Assembly (NCBI RefSeq): GCF_009758205.1
Contig: NZ_WRXN01000007.1
Span: forward strand, 62,001 to 126,000
Length of the DNA: 64,000 nucleotides
Source of the DNA: Chitinophaga tropicalis
Lineage (GTDB): Bacteria > Bacteroidota > Bacteroidia > Chitinophagales > Chitinophagaceae
Reading direction: 5' to 3'
Under the pieces are notes generated by a model. It had not been told where the DNA came from. It saw only the letters and a program-made list of their open reading frames with translations, and did not search any database. Shown piece after piece: positions 18,661 to 28,272 of this stretch. Made by a program: the position numbers and the translations under genes. Every line of letters begins with the position of its first letter. Positions within the stretch are counted from its first letter, which is position 1.

Positions 18661-21600
18661 CAATAGATATCAAAAAGATGCTGTTGTGCAGACCTTTTTG
18701 TATTCCTGCCTGGCAGCAAGCTGTTTTCCATCTGTAATATTTTGCTTAACCGGGGGCGGCAGGTAAAGATACCAGTATCCATGCCCTGCCGTACTCCTCT
18801 TACAAAACAATAGATCACGCCGCCAAACTGCTTTTCATAGTCGAAAGATGTTAAACGGCTTTCCAGGTATTTTTTTGCTGCCAGGGTGTAGATATAATAC
18901 TGCAGATGATAGTTGTTTTCGTTCATGCCTGCTGCCAATGCTTCGGCGGTGTAATCTTCCAGTGTATTTCCCAGGTAATTTGATTTCCAGTCGAGGATAT
19001 AGTACTTCCCTTCATGCTCAAAGAACAGGTCCATTTTCCCGTTCATAATACCTTCCAGTTCCTGTTCATTGAAACGGCGTACAATGATGCTGGCCTGCTC
19101 GTCAGATAGTCCGTTCAGTATTTCCGGCAGGAAGGAACGTACAGGGAAATCAAATTCAAATTCAGGGATACGCTTATGCCATGCTACGGCAGATAATTTA
19201 AAGGTAGTGCCGGCTATGTGGATATCAGTCTGCAATACGTGGTCCAGCAGTTGCCTGAGTAAGGGTGCGTATACTTCCTGCTGTCCTGGTACATAACGGC
19301 GAATAGCTGCTGTAAGCCATTTTTCCCAGCGGCTGTCTTCAGAGAAGTTGATGTTCTCAAAGATATAGTGCAGCAGGTTACCTGTTTTAGCGCCTCTGCG
19401 CAGTGTATGGAAGATAAATGTTTCGTAAGGGTCTTCCTGCTGTGGTGCGCGCCCACGGGGGGCATGTTCTGTTTTTGCCGCCAGCATGGTATAGCTCATC
19501 CTTCGCCAGTTCTGTTCTCTCAGTACAAACCTGACGGGCTGCTTTTGTATAGTTTTGGCGGGCATACGTATCTGCCAGCCTTCCATATCTTCAGGGGCCT
19601 GGGGCAGTTCAGCTTCAAACTCAATGATACCGGGCATAGGCCCTGCTGTTACCAATGTCTGCAGGAAAGTCAATAAGGTGGAAGATTTATGATAGCTATT
19701 CCGGTAAATAAAGCATTTGTATATGCCACGGGTAATAGCTACATATAGCAAGCGCCTGTTTTCCTGTTCTGCCTGCCGGATGTAGGAGGTCTTCTGTTCT
19801 TCCGTCATCCGTTTCTTCTCCACTCCTACATAATCGCCGGTATCCGGATCGCGGAAGCTGAAGAATTCAATGTATTTATTCTCTGTAAAGTCAAGGAAGG
19901 GCGCCATTACTATTTTGTATTCCAGTCCCTTGCTTTTGTGGATGGTCACTATATTCACGGCCTCTTCATCGCTCTCCATGCGTTGTTCATATTCATCTCC
20001 TTCTGTAGCCATGCCGTCAATACCTCGCTTCAGCCATGATACGAGTTCCGGCATGGACAGGTTTTTGCGGCTCTGTATCTGGTGTATCAGTTCTATGAGC
20101 TGGAAGAGGTTAGACAATATACGTTCTCCGCTTTCAGTATGTGCATGTAGTAGTACATTGCGCACATTGAAATGTGAAACGAAGTCCATCATGGCAGTAT
20201 AGATACCATCCTGCTGCCAGCGGTCTTTATAGCCGCCAAAGCGGGCAAGGGTAGCTTCGTCGTCCAGCATCAGGATGGCATCCAGTTTCAGGCCTGTGAA
20301 AGGGGATAATAATGCCCGGTTGATAGATGAGCGCTCGGGCGACAGCATGGCTTCCATGAGGTACAGCAGGTATCCTGCTTCTTCTGATTGCAGGACTTTG
20401 GCATCGTCTACCGTTACGGCCGGAATGCCCAGTCTTGCCAGTTCTGCCTTCACTTCCCTGCCCTGCCGGCCGGTGCGCACCAGTATGCCGATATCCGAAG
20501 GTTTTACTGCGCGGTTGTTCTCTCCATCGCCAATAGTATATTCCCCGCTTCTGAGCAGCAATGCTACCTGCGCTGCCACACCTTCGGCTAACTGACCATT
20601 GTTGGATGCGTTGAAGATGCTGATGGGCGTATCCTGTGCAGCGCCTTTGTATAAAGACCCTTTGCTATTTTCTTCAGGGCTTTCTACATGGATATAATTG
20701 ATGGCATTTCCTTCTCCGTTAAAATAGAATGTGTCAAAACCATCTGCCGGCAGGAAGAATTTATTCATTGCTTCTATGAACAAGGCAGATGAGCGGAAGT
20801 TTCTGTTCATGCCATAGACATGCTGCACGCTTGCCCTGGCTTTGAAATAGGTGAAGATATCAGCCTTACGCCATGCATAGATACTTTGTTTGGGATCTCC
20901 GATATAGAACAGGATGCTGCCGGTACCAAAGGCTTTTTCAAAGATCTCATACTGCAGCCTGTCAGTATCCTGGAACTCGTCTACAAACACGGCTTTGTAC
21001 TTCTCCTGCATTACGCTGACCAGCCTGGGATTATCTTTTTCCACCAGTGCATTGTGCAGGTTGGTGATCATATCATCGTAGCTCAGCAGGTTGTTGCGTT
21101 TCTTGAAGCCCCTCACTCCTGCTGTGATGACTTCTATTGCAAGGCAGTACAGGCGGCTGATAACCTGTTGTACTATCTCTTTCCGCTCTTCGTTGGCAGC
21201 TTCTGTTTTAGCTACCAGTTCCAGGACTTCCGGGAATAGTTTAGTAATATAGGCAGCGCTTTTTTTCTCAATTAATGTGCTGATGAATTTTTCCGGTTCA
21301 TCGATATATGGCAGCAGGTTCTTTTTGGCATGAGTATTCTTCTCACATACAGTTCTTATATCTTCCTTTTTATCTTCTACGTAGGCCAGCAAATCAGCTT
21401 CTGTCCTGCCCTTCTTTTCTTCGGCAAGGTCCAGCTGTTGCAGCCATTGCCCCTGCTCTTTGCCTGTGATGGAATAATCGCGCCCGGGTTGGTAAGCATA
21501 ATAACGTTTACCTCCCATGTGCTCTTCCATTGCCATGGTGATGCTGGTCATCAGGTCAGGCTCCCAGATCTTTTCCAGCAGTTCAGCGTGTAATGTGGTA

Positions 21601-22106
21601 ACATACTTACGCCAGAATTTCTGTACTTCTTCAGATATGAGCGCTTTGGTATCCTGGATCATTTCTGCACCAAACAGTTGATCTGTTTCAAATGCAAATT
21701 CATTCAGTGTTTTCTGGCAGAAGCTGTGAATGGTCAACACGGAGGTTTCGTCGAGGAACAGGACAGCGTCTTTTAGTTGCTGTCTTACGGGCTCAATACC
21801 GGCTCTATCTACAGCTTCTTCTACAATACGGAAGATGTTCGCATCCCTGATCTCATGCCCTAAGGTTACTTTATATGCTGTGCGGATAAAAAGGCGTACG
21901 CGTTCTTCCAGTTCTGCCACTGCCGCTTTGGTGAAAGTCACCATCAGGATCTCTTTCACAGAAAAGCCCTTTTCCAGCACTAACCTTAGTACGAGGATAG
22001 CGATGGAATATGTTTTTCCTGTACCGGCGCTGGCCTCAATAAGGTTGCTGTCCTGCAGCGGCACTGTAGCGGCGTCAAACTCCCTGTATGTTATATGTTC
22101 ATTCAT
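18660..22106 (-). CDS. recB: RecBCD exonuclease V subunit beta (helicase-nuclease)
   Basis: A 1148-residue UvrD-like 3'-5' helicase fused to a RecB-type nuclease. Walker A is ASAGTGKT at 25-32. Later helicase motifs include VFVDEFQDTDRLQYEIF, GDPKQSIYAWRKAD and TIHKSKGLEYKIV, then LLYVAITRG. The C-terminal nuclease has Asp1026 in KMDLFF and the DWKSN motif (Asp1039, Lys1041), followed by a helix with YHLQYYIY. It processes double-strand DNA ends with RecC and RecD. Its start lies 5 bases after the recC stop, in an operon ordered recD-recC-recB. Length is near the E. coli protein (1180). Confidence 0.95.
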   Translation of the reverse strand: MNEHITYREFDAATVPLQDSNLIEASAGTGKTYSIAILVLRLVLEKGFSVKEILMVTFTKAAVAELEERVRLFIRTAYKVTLGHEIRDANIFRIVEEAVDRAGIEPVRQQLKDAVLFLDETSVLTIHSFCQKTLNEFAFETDQLFGAEMIQDTKALISEEVQKFWRKYVTTLHAELLEKIWEPDLMTSITMAMEEHMGGKRYYAYQPGRDYSITGKEQGQWLQQLDLAEEKKGRTEADLLAYVEDKKEDIRTVCEKNTHAKKNLLPYIDEPEKFISTLIEKKSAAYITKLFPEVLELVAKTEAANEERKEIVQQVISRLYCLAIEVITAGVRGFKKRNNLLSYDDMITNLHNALVEKDNPRLVSVMQEKYKAVFVDEFQDTDRLQYEIFEKAFGTGSILFYIGDPKQSIYAWRKADIFTYFKARASVQHVYGMNRNFRSSALFIEAMNKFFLPADGFDTFYFNGEGNAINYIHVESPEENSKGSLYKGAAQDTPISIFNASNNGQLAEGVAAQVALLLRSGEYTIGDGENNRAVKPSDIGILVRTGRQGREVKAELARLGIPAVTVDDAKVLQSEEAGYLLYLMEAMLSPERSSINRALLSPFTGLKLDAILMLDDEATLARFGGYKDRWQQDGIYTAMMDFVSHFNVRNVLLHAHTESGERILSNLFQLIELIHQIQSRKNLSMPELVSWLKRGIDGMATEGDEYEQRMESDEEAVNIVTIHKSKGLEYKIVMAPFLDFTENKYIEFFSFRDPDTGDYVGVEKKRMTEEQKTSYIRQAEQENRRLLYVAITRGIYKCFIYRNSYHKSSTLLTFLQTLVTAGPMPGIIEFEAELPQAPEDMEGWQIRMPAKTIQKQPVRFVLREQNWRRMSYTMLAAKTEHAPRGRAPQQEDPYETFIFHTLRRGAKTGNLLHYIFENINFSEDSRWEKWLTAAIRRYVPGQQEVYAPLLRQLLDHVLQTDIHIAGTTFKLSAVAWHKRIPEFEFDFPVRSFLPEILNGLSDEQASIIVRRFNEQELEGIMNGKMDLFFEHEGKYYILDWKSNYLGNTLEDYTAEALAAGMNENNYHLQYYIYTLAAKKYLESRLTSFDYEKQFGGVIYCFVRGVRQGMDTGIFTCRPRLSKILQMENSLLPGRNTKRSAQQHLFDIY

Positions 22107-22111
22107 TAATA

Positions 22112-25100
22112 TCAGTTATAATAACCCGGCACCAGTTCTGCCAGCGGCACCAGTAAATGTCCGCAGATCTGCTTATATCTTTCCAGCTGGGATTCTGCTG
22201 TAAAGAATCCATTTTCATATTCACGGGAGATATAAGGGTCGGGCACAAAGTCGCTCCTGTTGGAAAATGCCTTTTCTACCTTCTTAGTAAACTTGTCGAA
22301 GTCCAGCTCTGCAAGATCGGCAGGTTTAATATCCAGGTCAGGGTAGAAAGGCGAGATGCGTTCAAAGCCTTCGCTGTAGATCTTCACCAATGCAGATAGC
22401 CGTTGCCTGGCTTCTTCCTTTGATAATGGGATGGCATGATAGACTTCCCTGCGCAATGTACCGGAAATAAAGCTGAGCCCTGTCAGCAAACCCGCAGCTG
22501 TACCAGCCAGGTAACGGATATATGCTTCCATGAGGTATTTATCTTCACGTTTTGACCAGGACACCTGCACCAGCTTGTCATTGAACACGCTTTTGATGGT
22601 GCCTTTAAGCATGATACCGTCAAGGTCAAGCATGACCTGCAATACCTCTTCTTCCGCACCTCCGGTACATTCCTGGTAGCGGTCCCTTACAGGTCTTACT
22701 TCAGATTCTATTTGCTGCAGGGCAACATATGCCATATTTTTGAGTGGCAGCTTTCCTGTTTTCACCAGCCTTATTTTCATATTGGCGATGGCGTTAGTAT
22801 CCATCTGCAGTAATTCATTCTTCAGGTTCCACTTCTGCAGGCTGTCCAGATGGAAGATCTCGGTATCGCTCAACAGTACCTGTTCATCGTGATAATAGAT
22901 GCCCAGTACTTTGTTATAATATTCTTTGAAAGGATTTTTAAAGAAACGTACCAGTTCATCCAGGCTGATCTCATCTTTTACAACGGGCTCCATCACTTTT
23001 CCCTGTTTGGTAACGGGTGTTTCTTCTACCGGAGTGTTCAGGTAACTGTACAGCCGTTCATCCCCCATTTCATATTTACGGCTGAAGCCCTGTAATGGCT
23101 GTTTTGTTACCAGCTTGCTCCTTACTTCTTCCGGCCATTCTGCACCGGCCTCCACATAGTCCAGCAGTTCATCTACCAGTGCAGAGGGCGGCATGCGGCT
23201 GTTGTCTTTTGCGCTTTGGCCTACGTAACTGATGTAGAGGTATTGACGTGCGGAAAGGATGGTTTCCAGGAAGAGGTGCTTATCGTTGTCTTTTACGTTA
23301 CGGTCGCCCCGCTGGCGGTTCTTTTCCATCAGGTTAAATCCGACGGGATGTTCCCTGCGGGGAAACTTATCATAGTCGAGCCCCAGCATAGCCACAACCT
23401 TAAAGGGAATACTACGCATGGGGATGAGAGAGCAGAAGGTAATGCCTCCATTCACAAAAAGCCCGGTGCGGGTAGTACCTGTCAGCGTTTGCAGGAAGTT
23501 ATGGCTGAATACATCGAAAGCAACGGTATCGCTCATGTATTCATTCAGCAGGTTATAGTCTGTCAGCTGTTCCATGAGGGTATTGTAGTCCTCATCCATT
23601 TCTTCTTCCGGCTCGTATACCATGTTGTGCAGGACGTTCTCGATATAGGTCACCCATCCGGTGATGCTTCTGGCTTTCTTCCGTTCTTCCACAACATCCA
23701 TCAGTACTTCTGCGAAGTGGCAGAAGCGGACCACTTCCAGGCTATCACTTCCTTCCAGCATATCCAGCGGGAAGAAGCTTTCTTCTCCTGTTCCGTATTC
23801 GGCACCACCGCTCATGCAGATGCCGTACATGATCCTTTTAATACCGTATTTCCAGCTTACCAGGTGTGTTTCGTCAGTATGCTCACCATAGATGCCGAAG
23901 CGGATATTAGCGGCGTCTACCACGCTGCGGATGAGCGGTACGTTGTTGATGTTGAACCGTTTCCTGATATAGCTGGAGTCCAGCAGCTGCAGCACTTCTT
24001 CTGCTTTGAAGTTCTCTTCATTCATTTTGAGGATGGCGTGCAGGGCGTTGAAGAGGTTATCGCTGTCGGCATAGCTTTCGTCAGCAATAGTATACCGGAA
24101 CTGGTAGGGAGCGTTGTTGAATACGGCTTTGATATAAGGCGCGTATGCATCAATATCTCTTACCATTACGACAATATCGCGGGGAGATAATGTTTCTTTT
24201 CTTTTGTCAACAAGGTGAACGAGGTAGTTGTACAGTACTTCTACTTCGCGGGCAATGGTGTAGCAGTTGTTAATGGTGATGGAGCCATCCTCCACATCGT
24301 CGGGCATGATAAGGTTCCGGTCTTCCGAGGCGTTGGCGAATATGTCCTGCTGTATCTTATGCAGCAGGCTGTCTGCCTCCGGTATTTTGACGTCTATGCT
24401 GTCATACGCGTTGACGAAGGCATCGTATTTGAAAAAGAGCCCGAAGGTATCCTGGACTACCCTTCCCCACCCCATGAGCAGGGCATTACCGGCAACATCT
24501 GATTCAAGGATGGGCTGGCCTTTCAGTCGCCAGCGGGCCAGTTGCTTTTCGCTTCTGTCATCAAACCAGTAAAGTTCCGGGGAGGGGTTGATGATGTGAA
24601 AGTGAATATCTATGAAAGAAGACAGCTCGTGCAGGATCTGTACGTGATATGCTGTGATGATGGACAGGCCGAACAGGTGTACGGTATGCATGCGTTGCAC
24701 CAGGGTGTCCTGCAGGAGCGGGTCTTTTAATGCTTCGAGGATATGTTGTCCTACTACTGTTTTATCTGGCAGCATGTTGCCGGATACTTTTTTGGCTTTA
24801 CTCCAGAGGTATTGCTGCCATTCCGGGTCAGACAGCGGATCATCGGCAGCATCATTCCATTCCCTGATCATTTCGGGGCGGTAGATCTGGTACTGGTCGA
24901 AAAGGTCGGCCGTTCTTTCTGCCAGCGCCATTCTTTTGAGGTCGCTGTCAGGTTCTGTATGATGATAATAGGATGCTACTGATTCAAAGCGCTGGCGGAA
25001 CTCTTCTTCTCCCAGCAGTTTAAAGAGCAGCCAGGTGAGGTTCCTGCCGGAGAGCATTTCTGAGTACTGGCCATCCATCAGGAAATAGATCTGGTGGATA

Positions 25101-25303
25101 AGATCGTTGGGTTTGAGGAAACGGCAATTGGCAGCAATACCGAGATATGCTGCCATCTGCAGTTTCAGCCAGTTGTTCATACCCTCTGTCTGGGTAACGA
25201 TCAGATGTTGTTCAAACACCCGGCTATGTGATCTTTTAAGTACCTGTGCCAATTCCCGGGATAAGCTTTCCAGTGAGTTGGACACTTTCAGATATAATGC
25301 CAT
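22112..25303 (-). CDS. recC: RecBCD exonuclease V subunit gamma
   Basis: A 1063-residue RecC subunit. The N-terminus (LYLKVSNSLESLSRELAQVL) and motifs such as VTQTEGMNNWLKLQMA, NRQRGDRNVKDNDKHLFLETILSARQYLYISYVGQS and MRSIPFKVVAMLGLD are characteristic of the family. RecC is an inactivated helicase/nuclease scaffold that, in E. coli, reads the Chi sequence on the 3' strand. As expected, no intact Walker A is seen. It lies between recD (3-base gap) and recB (5-base gap), so the three are co-transcribed. Length is close to E. coli RecC (1122). Confidence 0.94.
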   Translation of the reverse strand: MALYLKVSNSLESLSRELAQVLKRSHSRVFEQHLIVTQTEGMNNWLKLQMAAYLGIAANCRFLKPNDLIHQIYFLMDGQYSEMLSGRNLTWLLFKLLGEEEFRQRFESVASYYHHTEPDSDLKRMALAERTADLFDQYQIYRPEMIREWNDAADDPLSDPEWQQYLWSKAKKVSGNMLPDKTVVGQHILEALKDPLLQDTLVQRMHTVHLFGLSIITAYHVQILHELSSFIDIHFHIINPSPELYWFDDRSEKQLARWRLKGQPILESDVAGNALLMGWGRVVQDTFGLFFKYDAFVNAYDSIDVKIPEADSLLHKIQQDIFANASEDRNLIMPDDVEDGSITINNCYTIAREVEVLYNYLVHLVDKRKETLSPRDIVVMVRDIDAYAPYIKAVFNNAPYQFRYTIADESYADSDNLFNALHAILKMNEENFKAEEVLQLLDSSYIRKRFNINNVPLIRSVVDAANIRFGIYGEHTDETHLVSWKYGIKRIMYGICMSGGAEYGTGEESFFPLDMLEGSDSLEVVRFCHFAEVLMDVVEERKKARSITGWVTYIENVLHNMVYEPEEEMDEDYNTLMEQLTDYNLLNEYMSDTVAFDVFSHNFLQTLTGTTRTGLFVNGGITFCSLIPMRSIPFKVVAMLGLDYDKFPRREHPVGFNLMEKNRQRGDRNVKDNDKHLFLETILSARQYLYISYVGQSAKDNSRMPPSALVDELLDYVEAGAEWPEEVRSKLVTKQPLQGFSRKYEMGDERLYSYLNTPVEETPVTKQGKVMEPVVKDEISLDELVRFFKNPFKEYYNKVLGIYYHDEQVLLSDTEIFHLDSLQKWNLKNELLQMDTNAIANMKIRLVKTGKLPLKNMAYVALQQIESEVRPVRDRYQECTGGAEEEVLQVMLDLDGIMLKGTIKSVFNDKLVQVSWSKREDKYLMEAYIRYLAGTAAGLLTGLSFISGTLRREVYHAIPLSKEEARQRLSALVKIYSEGFERISPFYPDLDIKPADLAELDFDKFTKKVEKAFSNRSDFVPDPYISREYENGFFTAESQLERYKQICGHLLVPLAELVPGYYN

Positions 25304-25306
25304 AAT

Positions 25307-27109
25307 CTATTGCTCTTCCATAAAGCGGGCGCCGATGCCGGAAGCCCTTTCCACAAAACGTGCGGCCGTCTGCGACAATACATTGGCAGTGGCCTGAACG
25401 TATACTTTTTGTTTAGCCCTTGTTACGCCGGTGTACAGCAATTCTCTTGTGAGAATGGGTATATCCGCCGCTGTGGGTAATATGACCAGTACTTCCCTGA
25501 ACTCGGAGCCCTGGCTTTTATGAATGGTCATGGCGAACACTGTTTCCGCCTCGGTGAGGTAACCGGGTAAAACGGCTTTAAGATCGCCATTGCTGTCTTC
25601 AAACCAGGCCATGAGCGTACCATCTTCATCATAGCGGATAATGCCGGTATCGCCGTTAAAAAGCCCATGTTCGTAATAGTTGCGTGTCAGGATGATGGGG
25701 CGGTTTTCGTAGAACGTTGCATTCACCCTGATCAGCCTTTTATCATGCAGGATCTTTTCAATATCCCTGTTAATAGCATAGAGGCCTTCGTCGCCATCGC
25801 GGATAGCGCAAAGGACCCGCAGATCGTTCATTTTCTGCAGGGCGGTGCGGATATCTTTTTCGACGATGAATGCGCTGTATCCTGTTACAAACTGTTCGAA
25901 CATATCTTTGGAATATTCCTGGTCTATCATCACCTGTTCATCTGCCCCGGATATCAGAAAGCCCTGGAGCGCTTCCTGGTTATTGGCGATGATGGCCTTA
26001 CTGAACTTGCCTATGCCTTTGTGGCCGGTAAACCGGTGACTGCGGCGCAGCTCTACCAGGTGCTGGAACAGCGGGTGGCTGGTATCTGTGGTGATCTGCG
26101 CAGCGGGAAGCTGCCTGCCGGGAGTGGTGATGAATGAATTGATCAACGCCACTCTTTCTGTGCTGAAGAGGTTCAGTGTGTCCTGTGCCTGGCAGAGATC
26201 TCCGAACAGGCTGCCGGCTTCTACAGAGGCAAGCTGGTCTTTGTCGCCCAGCAGGATAATGCGCGTATCGCGCCCTATAGCGTCCAGCAGTTTTGCGAAC
26301 AGTGCCACGTCTATCATGGAGCATTCGTCTACTATCACAACGTCGTAGTTCAAAGGATTGGCAGCGTCGTGAACAAAGTAGGGGCTGTCTCTCTTTGATT
26401 TCAGCAGGCGGTGGATGGTGCTGGGAGAAAGCTCTCTGAACTTCTCTGTGATCTCTTCTGCTACGGGCAGGGTGGCATTCCGCAAGCTTTCTGCCATACG
26501 GGCAGCTGCTTTCCCCGTGGGAGCTGCCAACGCAACTTTGAGCTGCGGGTCCAGGAGGTAGAGTATGGCCAGTATCCTGGCTACGGTAGTTGTTTTCCCG
26601 GTACCGGGGCCGCCGGTTATGATGGTAAAGTTGTTTAATACGCCTGTGATGGCGGCAGCCAGCTGCCAGTCTGCCGGGTCACTGCTATCTTCTACCACTG
26701 CCGTATTAGCTGCGAACAGTCCGGCAATGAATGTGCGGTTTGTTTCCAGTGCAGCCAGTCTCTCTTTCATTGCAGCGTTCTCTGTTGCCAGGAATTGGCG
26801 GATACGGTGCAGGAAAGAAGTTTCATAGCGGAAGTAGCGTTGGAGATACAGCCTGTTTCCATAGAGGACAAATGGTTGCTGATCGCTGCCGTCTTTTGCT
26901 ACCAGTGGAATGCGTTGCAGGGGGCCTGTGCCCGTTGTCATGTTCTCACAGAAAGCGGGCAGGTCTGGCGTCAGGTCTACCGGTTTGTCCAGGTGCAGGC
27001 AGATATGCCCTTCACTCAGCTTCCTGGACAAAAGGTAAGCGTATGGTTTCAGCGCAGGTATTTCAAAATACTCCGCAAACTGTTGATGGACGTCGTTTAT
27101 AGTATGCAT
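25307..27109 (-). CDS. recD: RecBCD exonuclease V subunit alpha (5'-3' helicase)
   Basis: A 600-residue RecD helicase, first gene of the operon. It has Walker A GGPGTGKTTT, Walker B VVIVDECSMID, motif III GDKDQLASVEAGSLFGD, and the C-terminal FAMTIHKSQGSEF and LLYTGVTRAK motifs of superfamily 1B. The frame is open upstream to 27220, but I start at the ATG at 27107-27109. There the residues (MHTINDVHQQFAEYF) begin the conserved N-terminal domain, and the total matches E. coli RecD (608). The longer version would add 37 residues with no family resemblance. Confidence 0.94.
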   Translation of the reverse strand: MHTINDVHQQFAEYFEIPALKPYAYLLSRKLSEGHICLHLDKPVDLTPDLPAFCENMTTGTGPLQRIPLVAKDGSDQQPFVLYGNRLYLQRYFRYETSFLHRIRQFLATENAAMKERLAALETNRTFIAGLFAANTAVVEDSSDPADWQLAAAITGVLNNFTIITGGPGTGKTTTVARILAILYLLDPQLKVALAAPTGKAAARMAESLRNATLPVAEEITEKFRELSPSTIHRLLKSKRDSPYFVHDAANPLNYDVVIVDECSMIDVALFAKLLDAIGRDTRIILLGDKDQLASVEAGSLFGDLCQAQDTLNLFSTERVALINSFITTPGRQLPAAQITTDTSHPLFQHLVELRRSHRFTGHKGIGKFSKAIIANNQEALQGFLISGADEQVMIDQEYSKDMFEQFVTGYSAFIVEKDIRTALQKMNDLRVLCAIRDGDEGLYAINRDIEKILHDKRLIRVNATFYENRPIILTRNYYEHGLFNGDTGIIRYDEDGTLMAWFEDSNGDLKAVLPGYLTEAETVFAMTIHKSQGSEFREVLVILPTAADIPILTRELLYTGVTRAKQKVYVQATANVLSQTAARFVERASGIGARFMEEQ

Positions 27110-27327
27110 ACTCGCTTTCACTGGTTCCGCTAAATTCCTACTTTTTTGCCTAAAGGGCGGATAGGAGTTTTCCCCCTTTTGGGGACAACTTATACCATCT
27201 CTATACTGGTTTAGTATCAACCCCTTATATATCCCGGAAGCATTTATCTGAGCAATATCAGCTGGTTAAATCCTCAGAATCAGTAGGATACCTGTTTTTC
27301 ATCACCTTTTCGGTTCCTGGTCTGATC

Positions 27328-27335
27328 TAGGTTTG
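27328..27335 (+). promoter_or_regulatory. Candidate -7 element for the OmpW-like gene
   Basis: TAGGTTTG matches TAnnTTTG exactly and ends 26 bases before the ATG at 27362. The -33 position shows only a T/C-rich run, not TTG. Confidence 0.42.
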
Positions 27336-27361
27336 TGAGACCAAGAAACCAAATCACATTT

Positions 27362-27997
27362 ATGAAAAAAGTACTATTATTCAATGTTCTATGTTGCCTC
27401 AGTTTATCAGTATTTGCCCAGCAGAAAGGGGAATGGCGTGCGCGTTTGAGAGCTACTGCGGTAATTCCTGATGCCAGCGCCACTATCAGCACTATTGGCG
27501 GCAGTGCTGATATCTCCAATACTGTTATCCCTGAACTGGATTTCACTTACTTCCTTTTCAACCGGGTATCTGCCAACCTGATACTGGGAACTACCAGGCA
27601 TAAAGTTACTGCTACAGGTACTGCACTGGGGGATGTAGATCTGGGGAAGGTATGGCTGCTGCCTCCTACCCTCACGTTCCTGTATCATCAGCCTGTGGGT
27701 AAGGGTATTTTACCCTATGCAGGTGCAGGTGTGAACTATACTATTTTCTATGGGGTAAAAGAGGGTCCTGCCATTGCTGATATTTCCTATAAGAATCAAT
27801 TCGGGTTTGCTACCCAGCTGGGGGTTGATATAGATATCAGCAAGAAATGGTTTATCAATATTGATGCGAAGAAGATCTGGCTGAAAACGGAGAATACGGT
27901 GACTACAGTGCCGGAAGTGGCTGGAGGGGCTACTGTACATGCGGATACGAAGATCAATCCGTGGTTGCTGAGTGTTGGGGCCGGATTTAAGTTTTAA
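27362..27997 (+). CDS. OmpW-family outer-membrane beta-barrel protein
   Basis: A 211-residue barrel with a signal peptide (MKKVLLFNVLCCLSLSVFAQ). Alternating strands follow, and the typical OmpW ending KINPWLLSVGAGFKF has a C-terminal Phe. The family forms small eight-stranded channels for hydrophobic or small polar molecules. The frame extends upstream, but the start at 27362 gives the clean signal peptide and lies downstream of the candidate promoter. It is transcribed alone, diverging from recD, with a strong terminator at 28051-28089. Confidence 0.88.
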   Translation: MKKVLLFNVLCCLSLSVFAQQKGEWRARLRATAVIPDASATISTIGGSADISNTVIPELDFTYFLFNRVSANLILGTTRHKVTATGTALGDVDLGKVWLLPPTLTFLYHQPVGKGILPYAGAGVNYTIFYGVKEGPAIADISYKNQFGFATQLGVDIDISKKWFINIDAKKIWLKTENTVTTVPEVAGGATVHADTKINPWLLSVGAGFKF

Positions 27998-28050
27998 GGA
28001 TACATATGAAGCAGGAGAAGTCCTGCTGAACTTCAAATATGGTGATACAC

Positions 28051-28089
28051 AAAACAATGAGCTGCTCTTTCGCGCAGCTCATTGTTTTT
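28051..28089 (+). terminator. Strong terminator after the OmpW-like gene
   Basis: A perfect 15-bp stem (28051-28065 with 28074-28088) has an 8-base loop and ends in TTTTT, 54 bases past the stop codon. Confidence 0.85.
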
Positions 28090-28165
28090 GGTTTAAAATT
28101 GTTACCTGGCAGGATCCTGCCATGATCAATACAGGAACATCGAATGAACATAGAAGGAACCATGG

Positions 28166-28198
28166 ATATGATGTGGATGTGATGTGGACATGAGGTGG
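28166..28198 (+). repeat. Three tandem 11-bp repeats
   Basis: Three consecutive 11-base units, ATATGATGTGG, ATGTGATGTGG and ACATGAGGTGG, lie between the OmpW terminator and the 3' end of the paoC-like gene. No gene is supported in 28090-28272. Confidence 0.6.
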
Positions 28199-28272
28199 AC
28201 TTCCGCTATAATCATTGATAACCAATCAATTAAAAACATCATATTCAGCCGGAAAATTGCAATTCAGGCGTC

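Noticed and set aside
23216..24190. 324-codon plus-strand frame opposite recC
   Set aside because: It is antisense to strong RecC coding sequence, and its residues show no domain or signal. Such frames arise from codon bias on the opposite strand.
27110..27220. Longer recD reading frame with 37 extra N-terminal residues
   Set aside because: The extra part is Pro/Gln-rich without family similarity. The ATG at 27109 starts the conserved domain and gives a normal RecD length.
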